The translations under genes were made by a program, and so were the position numbers. A stretch of DNA of 64,000 nucleotides, from contig CM019697.1 of NCBI GenBank assembly GCA_009760885.1, positions 30,806,710 through 30,870,709 on the forward strand, in the 5' to 3' direction. Below the pieces are notes generated by a model. It did not search any database. It was not told where the DNA came from and worked only from the letters and a program-made list of their open reading frames with translations. This DNA comes from Achatina immaculata (lineage: Eukaryota > Mollusca > Gastropoda > Stylommatophora > Achatinidae). Below are positions 1 through 8,545 of the stretch, one piece after another; positions within the stretch are counted from its first letter, which is position 1; every line of letters starts with the position of its first letter.

Positions 1-410
1 AGTCCCGGGTACCACATGAGCTGAATTCTTTCCAGACTAAATGTTTACGAAGAACTAAAATAATATTTTGGCCAAACACCATAAGAAATAACATCTTGTT
101 GGCAGAAATGCAGATAAAACCATTGACAGCAATTATTGAGGAAAGACACTGGCGATGGTTGGAACATGTGCTCCAGGTGACTGACGACTCTCTACCAAAT
201 TTAGCACTAAGATGGACACCACAGGGGAACAGAAGTACCAAAAAAAAAGACATGGAGACGAACAAGAGAGAAGCTGTTGAGCAATAGGGGGCCTCACTTG
301 GGCAAGAGCAGGAAAAAAAGGCAAAGGACATGAGTTTGTGGAAAACCTTTGCGGAAGCCCCACGTACCTTGGGCACTTAAGGTTCAGAGAGAGAGAGAGA
401 GAGAGAGAAC
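1..410 (+). mobile_element. LINE-C remnant, 3' end with (GA)n tail
   Basis: This is the 3' end of a non-LTR retrotransposon, cut by the window edge. The translation keeps the LINE C-terminal tail signature (RRW-like helix, then WTPQGNRS) with frameshifts. It matches the minus-strand copy at 48818-49470 and those at 37197-37485, 44318-44522 and 47187-47298. It ends in a GA microsatellite (about 388-408), the tail type shared by all copies. RTE-like affiliation is inferred from the C-terminal pattern only. It is dead. Confidence 0.75.
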
Positions 411-659
411 AAAATCATCAAAATACAGTGAAAATAATTGCGCACAGCATATCAGAAACTTTCAATTTTAACTTAAGTGGCCATTGGTGGCGCATCCCGA
501 GATAGCGACCCATAGCTGACTGTTTGCTTCAGGATTAGAGAACCATAACCAAACCAAGACCCTTTCCTACTTCTCTCTTGCTATCCTCAGTAACAGGTTA
601 ATCCTGACTAATGGGGCAGAACGGAGATCGCTACAGTCCCCATGGCAGTGGGGTATGCT

Positions 660-2085
660 TCTTCTTCTTCTTCTTCTTCATTCGCTTCTACCACCAAAAC
701 CGCACTGTGATCCTACTGAATTCACGCCTGTGGTCCTCATTAGGTCCCGTGGTTCCCTGCGTGGTCCCCGAAAAGACCACACGAGATCCACGAGAGGACC
801 ACAAGGGGTTCAGAGTATCACAGTGCTTTAGCCTGTATTCTTGGTGGGTCTCGGAAGCGGGATTGCGTGACACCGTGGTTTTCATTGCACCAGTTTAGTC
901 TAGGGTTGGACTTTCTCACCGGAAGACCTCGACGTGTTTAGGATATCAGTGCATCCCCGCTGGGTGAGAGGCGGTAGCCCACCCAGGCCAGAGTTGGACT
1001 TTCTCACTGGAAAACCTCGACGTGTTTTGAGATACCCGTGTATCACCGCCGGGTGAGAGGTGGTTGCCCATCCAGTCCAGAGTTGGACTTTCTCACCGGA
1101 AAACCTCAGCGTGATTAGGATACACAAACATCCCCGCCGGGTGAGAGGTGGTTGCCTATCTAGACTTCCCTGGTCCAGTGTCTCCGACTTCAGCATTTTG
1201 CGGTCGTGGCCGCTACCTTTCCTAGTTGTGACCAGGATGGAGCTTTTGTCCAGGAGGACGAATCCTCGCCACTAGTGACTTCTACCCCTGGGTTGAGCCG
1301 GTTTAGGCATTATCCCAGTATGGCGTGTTTGGGACGAGACAGACCTCTAGAGTAGAGGTACTGTGACATGCATAGCCTTCAAGATTCACCCCTGGTATGA
1401 GCCGGTTTAGGCAAAATTCACCAGTATGGGTGTATATCAGGTGTTACCGACTTCTAGAGCGGAGGTGGCATGACATATCTAGCCATCAAGTTCCACCCCT
1501 GGTGTGTGCCGGTTTAGGCATATTTCACCAGTGTAGGTGTATTTCGGACGTGGCCGGCCTCTAGAGCAGAGGTGCCGTGGTATAGCTCTCGTAGCGATAA
1601 TACTGGACATACCGGTTAAACTTCACTTTCCACCACCATTTCCCATCGGCGCCGCACAGCAACCTTTATTTCTTTTCCGCATTTCTTCCTTGACCGGGAG
1701 GAGCTTCACTCCACGCGCGGCATTTGAGGAGTCTCGCCAGCAGTGTCTTAACCTCTGGGACAAGCCGGTTCATGAATTTTACCTGATATGACTGCACTCA
1801 GGACGTGGCCGACCTCCAGACCAGAGGAGCCGTGATTTGACTGTTTGCTTCGCTTTATCCTTTCTACCACCTTTTCCGCAGTGATGCTGCGCGGCAACCT
1901 CATTTGCAAATTTCTTCATTGGCCGGGAGGAGCACTGCTCCACGCACGGCAACTGAAAATCTCGCCAACAGCAGCAGATGAGCTACCAAACGTGCCACTC
2001 ATCTACCCTAAGCAACTGGTTTTCAGGCGCCAGATATTCGCCCTCGCCCCTTCTCCTGTCAGTTTAAACAGTTCTGCCACGGGAA
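660..2085 (-). mobile_element. Family X body with internal VNTR blocks
   Basis: Non-coding body of the X retroposon. Two tandem blocks are visible: units of about 85-92 bp starting near 904, 989 and 1081, each with GTTGGACTTTCTCAC, and units of about 103-108 bp keyed by CCGGTTTAGGCA near 1299, 1402 and 1510. The 5' part of X (about 1850-2085) matches 3450-3650 in E2 in opposite orientation. The modular repeat structure and lack of coding capacity suggest a non-autonomous composite element moved in trans. No tRNA-like or protein signal is seen. Confidence 0.7.
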
Positions 2086-2307
2086 GTTTTGAACTAATAA
2101 AAGCGCTCTTTCTACGAGGGTCGGAGCTTGGTAAGCATGTATTAGCTCTAGAATTGCCACAGTTATCCAAGTAGGATCGTGTCATCTAAGGAACCTCGAC
2201 TGATTTAATGAGCCACTCGAGGTTTCACCGTGAGACAGTGTGAACTTAGACATGCATGGCTTAATCTTTGAGACAAGCATATGACTATTGGCAGGATCAA
2301 CCAGATA
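2086..2307 (-). rRNA. 18S rRNA 5' fragment (pseudogene, first ~222 nt)
   Basis: On the minus strand the sequence begins TATCTGGTTGATCCTGCCAA and continues through the conserved 18S start (ATATGCTTGTCTCAAAGATT, then GCCATGCATGTCTAAG, then AATTCTAGAGCTAATACATG) to AAAGCGC..TTAGTTCAAAAC, where it breaks into family X. Substitutions at nearly invariant positions (CCAATAG for CCAGTAG; CCTCGAGTGG for CCGCGAATGG) and the truncation show it is not a functional rRNA gene. It is the middle segment of E1. Confidence 0.93.
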
Positions 2308-2793
2308 GCTTTCTTCACCGAGCCTTTGTCGGATATCTGCCGACAGACCGACGCGGGGCAATGGAGACAGCGCTCTGCTCAGAGCGGATCCCTTTCGACC
2401 CCGGCGGCGTTTCATTTCCTTTAACCGGCGGGGGCGGCTCTCTCTGCTCTAACGAGCGGAGAAGAAAGCCTGGCCACTCACAAACAACACACGTTACATA
2501 CTGCAGACCCGATACTCTTTGCGAGAGATGGGCCAATTTCGAGACCATCGGCCGACAAAACGGTACTACATCGTTAGCACGAACCTGGCTGGCTAGCCGT
2601 TTACATGCTTCGCTCGATGGACAAACCACTTGCTTCTGCATCGAAACACCTTAACTCTCGCCGTCCGGGAAGGGAGCGAAAGCCTGTCTCCCCACGCACG
2701 GAACTCGAGAGCGCTTTTTCGCCAAAAGAACGGTCGGCCTGCGTAACAGCAGCAGCCCGCGCTGTGCAGCTCGGCGCAGCTCTGCGCGGCTGA
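2308..2793 (-). other. Probable pre-rRNA 5' external transcribed spacer segment
   Basis: These 486 bp directly precede the 18S 5' end in the rRNA sense direction and are GC-rich, unlike the surroundings. In a ribosomal unit this position is the 5' ETS. The segment stops exactly at the target-site duplication, so its left-hand limit in sense (2793) could mark the 5' end of the copied RNA, perhaps the pre-rRNA start site. The spacer identity is inferred from position; the sequence itself has no conserved motif I can name. Confidence 0.6.
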
Positions 2794-2807
2794 CAGTGGG
2801 GTATGCT

Positions 2808-3300
2808 AAAGAAGTATTCTATCCCCCCCCCCCACATCTTCTCATTTTTTTTCACTTTATAACTACACTCTGGGTCTGCTAAAAAAAGCATTGCATCCCT
2901 CCTTTTTTGCTGTATAACTACACTCTTGGTCTGCTAAAAAAAAGCTTTGCACCCCACCCCCTTTTTTTTTGCTTTATAACTACACTCTGGGTCTGCTAAA
3001 AAAAAGCATTGCATCCCCAATTTTTTGCTTTATAACTACACTTTGGTTCTGCTTTAAAAAAGCATTGCATCCCCCTTTTTTGCTTTATAGCTACAATCTG
3101 GTCTGCTAAAAAATGCATTGCATTGCCCCTTTATTTTGCTTTATAACTACACTCTGAGTCTCCTAAAGACGCACTGGATTCCCATTCCCCCTTTTTTTTC
3201 ACTTTATAACTAAACTCTGGGTCTCATAAAGAAGCATTGCTTTCCCTCTCTCCCATTTCCCCTTTTTTTCGCTTTATAACCGCACTCTAGATCTGCTGTA
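2808..3300. repeat. Minisatellite, ~58-60 bp units, about 8 copies
   Basis: Each unit carries CTTTATAACTACACTCT, then GGGTCTGCTAAAAAA, GCATTGCATCCCC and a T tract. Units differ by point changes and by length of the C and T runs. E1 is inserted in the first unit: the E1 target duplication is itself a variant of GGGTCTGCT, so the array predates E1. It is not ribosomal spacer despite lying next to the 18S fragment. Confidence 0.85.
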
Positions 3301-3333
3301 ACCCACTCTGCGCATGACTCGATGTGTGGACTT

Positions 3334-4005
3334 GAGTACTTAAACGGTTCTAAGGACTGTTATTGCCGGAGGTGGGGTGGAGAATTCGATCTCCACTCCA
3401 ACGGCGTGCGTCTCAAAGAGCCTCTGGCAGTCAAGTCCAGCTCCTGGAATTCCCGTGGCAGAACTGTTTAAACTGACAGGAGAAGGGGTGAAGGCGAATA
3501 TCTGGCGCCTGAAAACCAGATACTTAGGTTAGATGAGGAGCACGTTTGGTAGCTCATCTACTGCTGTTGGCGAGATTTTCAGCTGCCGTGCGTGGAGCGG
3601 TGCTCCTCCCGGCCAATGAAGAAAGGTGCAAATGGGGTTGCCGCCGAGGTTTTCCGGTGAGAAAGTCCAACTCTGGCCTGAGTGGGCTACCACCTCTCAC
3701 CCAGCGGAGATGCACTGATATCCTAAACACGTCGAGGTCTTCCGGTGAGAAAGTCCAACTCTAGACTAAACTGGTGCAACGAAAACCACGGTGTCACGCA
3801 ATCCGCTTCTGAGACCCACCAAGAATACAGGCTAAAGCCCTGCGATATTTTGAACCTCTTGTGGTCCTCTCGGGGATCTTGTGTGGTCCTTGATCACACA
3901 GGAGACCAGGGGGACCTAACGAGGACCACAGGCGTAAATTCAGTAGGATCACAGTGCGGTCTTGGTGGTAGAAGCGAACGAAGAAGAAGAAGAGTACTTA
4001 AACGG
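3334..4005 (+). mobile_element. E2: second family X retroposon with 14-bp TSD
   Basis: Body 3348-3991, flanked by perfect GAGTACTTAAACGG at 3334-3347 and 3992-4005. Sense is plus: it ends GAAGCGAACGAAGAAGAAGA, the same (GAA)n tail as E1. It shares E1's X sequence from TTCCCGTGGCAG (3450) to the tail, but carries about 100 bp more of X at its 5' end (3348-3449) instead of 18S, and lacks about 800 bp of the internal tandem blocks. It sits 540 bp from E1 in the opposite direction, so the two form inverted arms around the minisatellite. Confidence 0.85.
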
Positions 4006-4640
4006 CGTATAACAGTATACGGGAGATAACTGTTGTTTTTACTTTTCCAGGATCGGTCGAAATCCTTTTAGAACGTCACGTGGGCTGAGAAACCCATGAC
4101 AGAAAATTGTGGGAGAGACTGGGAGTGGGCGGTCAGTCCTAGTCTGGATGTGGAACTGTGTGCATAGACTTTTGTTACTGTCGTGAAGATGCGTTGTATT
4201 GTGTTCGTGATTGGAAACGTAAGATGTAGACTTGACATGAGGCAGTCTACATTTCTGGCATCGTTTTCCATTATCATCAAGTCCATTGAATAAATATTGT
4301 GTCAACTTACCGAGCAGGACTGACTTGATTTTCCATACATACTTGTGCCAACACATTGGTTAGTAAGAGTCTAGGGAGTGAAGTCTGAAGACAGTGGATA
4401 ACTAATCCAGAAACTACACAGTTTATAGAACACACAGGCCCGCCACATGCTGCTTTAGGCGTCCACTGTAAAGAACCTTATGCTTGCATTTCCAGGTAGA
4501 CAGAACAACCCCCACAGACAGACAGACACAGACAAACAGACACAGACAGGCAGACACATGCCATGTGCATTGGGTTGTAGCAGAAGACAAGGGGACCACA
4601 ACTCAGTGATGCTCTGCTCATTAGACGTGTAATAGAATAC
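4006..4640. other. Unassigned sequence
   Basis: No gene or repeat recognised. A 105-codon minus-strand open frame (4356-4039) has one CxxC and scattered histidines but no repeated finger spacing, no flanking splice signals and no family resemblance I can defend. Confidence 0.4.
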
Positions 4641-4770
4641 AATGTTGTACAATGTTGTTTGGTTATACAATGTTGTATGGTTATACAATGTTTGGTTATA
4701 CAATGTTGTAAAATGTTTGATTATACAATGTTTTTGGTTATACAATGTTGTACAATGTTGTTTGGTTATA
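4640..4770. repeat. Short minisatellite (GGTTATACAATGTTGT)n
   Basis: About seven imperfect units of 14-20 bp built on GGTTATACAATGTTGT. A fragment of SINE-C (reverse orientation, about 4785-4830) follows. Confidence 0.7.
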
Positions 4771-4997
4771 CCTCGAAATAAAAATCATAGACAAAGCTCT
4801 TTTAGACACGAGAGAAAAAAAAATTGCAAGAGAAATGCCCATGATTTCAACCACAGACTCCGGTAGGACGAGAAACTACGAGAGAATAATACATTCGTTC
4901 TGTATCATCAGCCACATAGAAAGCTCTGTAAAATATTACATTAAAATAAGCTCTTTTATGTAGAATTTTTCTGGTTTTTTGAAGGTTTAAACTACAT

Positions 4998-5510
4998 TTC
5001 ATTCATTCATTTGCATGTCCCATGTGGAACTTTGCCTCCCTAACATCACTCATGTCGGTTGTGAGCAAGATGGCCTGCTGCTGATGCATCCATTTGCAGA
5101 TCATCAACGATGTCTTGCAGCCATCTTCGCCTTGGTCTTCCTATCTTTCTTTTTCCCATTATGTATCCATCCAAGACGGTTTTCTCTAGATTATCATGAC
5201 GTTTAATATGTCCAAAATATTTAAGTTTTCTCTCTTAATACTCTTTACTGGCCAGCCTTCTTCAGTATTAAGCTCGTGTAGTGTGGACATATTTGTTCTT
5301 TTTTGTGTCCATGATATTTGAAGAACTCTTCTGTAGCATTTACATTCAAAGGCATTTATGTGTTTTTCAGCTGTTTTGTTAAGTGTCCAGGTCTCACAGG
5401 CATATTTTGCGACTGGAAAAATGCATGCCCTTAAAAATCTTATTTTTGTAGCTCTGTCTGTTCCTCTCCATAGATTCTTTAGTTGTTTTACTTTCTGAAA
5501 AAAAAAAAGA
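4998..5510 (-). mobile_element. LINE-A 3' fragment, (GAAT)n tail
   Basis: On the minus strand the tail reads CATGCAAATGAATGAATGAA. The translation keeps the post-RT region of LINE-A ([20 protein letters not shown], then [17 protein letters not shown]). It is collinear with the 3' end of the long copy at 55989-59343. Truncated at its 5' end near an A/T run at 5500-5510. Confidence 0.85.
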
Positions 5511-6196
5511 TGTTGGCGAAATCGATCCCCTAAGCGTAAACCGGTAGTGATATTTCTAAGAGGGCCTGGACACCTGTGGCTAAACATTTTTGCTTTAGCA
5601 ACCACAGGGGAAAACAGAACATTTCTGTTAGTGCGATCCGCTCTTGCTCTGCTGATGTACGATAGCGGATGATCCTAGAACAGCGTCTTATTTTCCAGGC
5701 TGGCTGTCTCCAACAAGCTGGAATTAACAATGTCTTCAGCTTTCTGTAACTTCTTTAGTTTTCCACCCCCTTTTTTTCTCTACTTTCTTTCTCATAGCTG
5801 CCCCTCCCTATCGCCACCCTCTTTTCTTCTCTGGCAACATATTGGTGTTTATAGGGCCTTGTCCTATTCATCAGTTTCACATTTTCTCCTTGCAGGTGTT
5901 TATGTTCTTCATTAATTATCTCTCCGCTTCCCCTTTCCCCATCCCCTCCCCCCGACACATTCTCCTCTAGCGGCTATCATGTTTCTATTTCCTCACCCTC
6001 CCCTTCTACCACTTGTTTTCCTCCTCTTTCTCCACCTCTTCCTTACGATTGGCTCTATCGGCTTATCCTTTGTGTGGCCCTCGTGGTCCCTATGCATCTT
6101 CTAGTCGACACGCATTTCTCTGTTTCCTTCTTCTGGAGGAGACCATATTAAAATAAGTTATTTATTTAGTTATTTGTTTTGATGTCGTTTGTCTGA
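5511..6196. other. Unassigned, pyrimidine-rich tract
   Basis: About 5750-6130 is strongly C/T-biased on the plus strand. I see no gene, repeat family or splice-bounded exon. Confidence 0.4.
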
Positions 6197-7410
6197 AAGG
6201 ACCACACAAGATCCCCGAGAGGACCACAAGAGGTTCAGAGTATCGCAGGGCTTTAGCCTGTATTCTTGGTGGGTCTCTGAAGCGGATTGCGTGACACCGT
6301 GGTTTTCGTTGCACCAGTTTAGTCTAGAGTTGGACTTTCTCACCGGAAGACCTCGACGTGTTTAGGATATCAGTGCATCCCCGCTGGGTGAGAGGTTGTA
6401 GCCCACCCAGGCCAGAATTGGACCTTCTCACCGGAAAACCTCGACGTGTTTTGAGATACCCGTGTATCACCGCCGGTGAGAGGTGGTTGCCCATCCAGTC
6501 CAGAGTTGGACTTTCTCACCGGAAAACCTCAGCGTGATTAGGATACGCAAACATCCCCGCCGGGTGAGAGGTGGTTGCCTATCTAGACTGCCCTGGTCCA
6601 GTGTCTCCGACTTCAGCATTTTGTGGTCGTGGCCGCTACCTTTCCTAGTTGTGACCAGGATGGAGCTTTTGTCCAGGAGGACGAATCCTCGCCACTAGTG
6701 ACTTCCACCCCTGGGTTGAGCCGGTTTAGGCATATTAACCCAGTATGGGCGTGTTTGGAATGTGACCGACCTCTAGAGCAGAGGTATTGTGACATGCATA
6801 GCCTTCAAGATTCACCCCTGGTGTGAGCCGGTTTAGGCATAATTCACCAGTATGGGTGTATATCAGGCGTGACCGACCTCTAGAGCGGAGGTGGCATGAC
6901 ATGTCTAGCCATCAAGTTCCACCCCTGGTGTGTGCCGGTTTAGGCAAATTTCACCAGTGTAGGTGTATTTCGGACGTGGCCGGCCTCTAGAGCAGAGGCG
7001 CCGTGGTATGTGTAGCTCTCGCAGCTATACTACTGGACATACCGATTAAATTTCACATTATCCTTTCCACCACCTTTTCACGTCGGCGCCGCACAGCAAC
7101 CTTTATTTCTTTTCCGCATTTTCTTCCTTGACCGGGAGGAGCTTCACTCCACACGCGGCATTCGAAGAGTCTCGCCAGCAGTGTCTTAACCTCTGGGACA
7201 AGCCAGTTTATGCTTTTCACCCGATATGACTGCACTCAGGACATGGCCGACCTCCAGATCAGAGGTGCCATGATTTGACTGCTTGCTTCGCTTTATCATT
7301 TCTACCACCTTTTCCGCAGTGATGCTGCGCGGCAACCCCATTTGCACCTTTCTTCATTGGCCAGGAAGAGCACCGCTCCACGCACAGCAGCTGAAGAATC
7401 TCGCCAACAG
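6197..7410 (-). mobile_element. Family X partial copy B
   Basis: Collinear with E1 positions about 775-1965, including both tandem blocks. The (GAA)n tail end is missing at 6197 and the 5' end is cut at 7410, where piggyBac-like MITE sequence begins, so no target duplication can be recognised. It has fewer internal deletions than E2 and helps define the full X body. Confidence 0.85.
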
Positions 7411-7795
7411 CGTAGATCTAGACATATTAGACGACGTTATAAGTAGTTGGAAGGTTATTCCAGACATTAATTTAGCGAGAATGAAACATGGAATCAGAAT
7501 ATGAGATCGACAAGTAGATCTACACATCTCAGATGGTAAGTAGTGTAGATCTAGACCTATCCGATGGTGAGCTGGGCACAATTAGTGTCTAAAAACATCA
7601 CATTACTTCTTTTTTCCTAAAAAAAAAATCAGCATTTATGAAAGTTTCATTCATTTAGTTATAATTTGAAACATAATAAGTATATGGAAGTACATGAAAA
7701 TACTGTTTTCCATTCCATTTTATAACCCTATCAAGACCCGCGTTTTTACTCTGGCACTCCACAACACGTCCGTGTTTCTTCGTCCGGCACGAGAG
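7411..7795 (+). mobile_element. piggyBac-like MITE fragment (right part)
   Basis: Similar throughout to 22312-22664 of the intact MITE in the J-protein gene (shared TAGATCTAGACAT, GTAGTGTAGATCTAGACCTA, TATCAAGACCCGCG). The right terminus is eroded (CGTCCGGCACGAGAGTA) and the left end is missing. Confidence 0.75.
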
Positions 7796-8190
7796 TACTC
7801 GCTGTACAGCGAGAAATGGAGGCCATGGAAATGTGGTTCATAAGAAGGACGTTAAAGGTACCATGGACAGCTAAGAAAACCAACGAGGAAGTTTTAAGAG
7901 AGGCTGGAGTTAAAAGGCAAATTACAGCAAAGATCAGAGTCAGACAAACGAGCTTTGTAGGACATTTTCTGATAAGAGGAAAACTGGAACACATTGTGGC
8001 AAGTGGAAAAACTGAAGGAAGAAGAGACAGAGGAAGACAGAGAGAAGGAAGTTACTGGATGGTCTGTCAGTGTGGCTAGGAAAAAAGTCGCCGGCGGATC
8101 TCATAATCAAGTCTAAAGACAGGGAATTGTGGAAAAAAATGATCGCTTACGACACACGGCACGTCACTTGGTTGATTGATTGATTGATTG
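7796..8190 (+). mobile_element. LINE-B 3' fragment, (TTGA)n tail
   Basis: The translation keeps the LINE-B C-terminal region ([15 protein letters not shown], then [12 protein letters not shown]) and matches 16079-16452. It ends in a TTGA microsatellite at about 8171-8190. It lies about 220 bp upstream of the J-protein start codon, so it may sit in promoter or 5' UTR sequence. Confidence 0.85.
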
Positions 8191-8412
8191 AGGTGGCTTT
8201 AGACGTGTCAATTTAGTTTCGTACATATGTATAATAATTAAAAATCAATATTATTCATTGTTTTTCTACAGGTAATCTGCATTAATTAATACTGAAGTGT
8301 TTGACAAACATTAAAAGGAAGTTAAGATGCATATTTTCTACGCAACTTTAGCTAAGCATCTTATTTTATTCATGTTGACCAATAAAATAAGATGTAGCTG
8401 TTATCTCCCAAA

Positions 8413-8545
8413 ATGGACGGTAATAGGAGTGAAAGTGAGAAGTGTATATCACTTGCACTGCAATGTTTGGTGCAAGGAAACATAGATAAGGCCAGAAAGT
8501 ACCTTATAAAGGCACAGAAACTTTTTCCTTCGAATAAAGCAGCAG
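8413..8545 (+). CDS. DNAJB12/14: J-protein exon 1 (start, phase 0 to 1)
   Basis: Encodes residues 1-44: [11 protein letters not shown], then an amphipathic stretch ending [12 protein letters not shown]. This matches the conserved N-terminus of DNAJB12/14. Donor GTATAT is non-consensus after +3. Confidence 0.92.

Larger units (their letters stand above)
646..2807 (-). mobile_element. E1: pre-rRNA/retroposon chimera (family X) with 14-bp TSD
   Basis: The insertion body is 660-2793, flanked by perfect copies of CAGTGGGGTATGCT at 646-659 and 2794-2807. Read on the minus strand it runs: 5' spacer-like GC-rich sequence (2793-2308), the first 222 nt of 18S rRNA (2307-2086), about 1.43 kb of non-coding family X (2085-680), then a (GAA)n tail (about 679-660). 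E2 (3348-3991) and 6197-7410 are further family X copies; E2 shares the tail end and a different 5' end. A common 3' tail, variable 5' ends and a TSD show LINE-mediated retroposition. No ORF survives in the X body, which looks like an SVA-type composite with two internal tandem blocks. Confidence 0.85.

Noticed and set aside
2808..3300. Ribosomal intergenic spacer subrepeats next to the 18S fragment
   Set aside because: The E1 TSD falls inside this array, so it is the pre-existing target and not co-inserted ribosomal sequence.
646..4005. A foldback transposon with inverted arms capturing rDNA
   Set aside because: Each arm has its own distinct 14-bp TSD and its own (GAA)n tail, so these are two retroposition events rather than one element with terminal inverted repeats.
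4039..4356. Zinc-finger-like 105-codon frame
   Set aside because: One CxxC with irregular histidines, no repeat of the pattern and no splice or start support.
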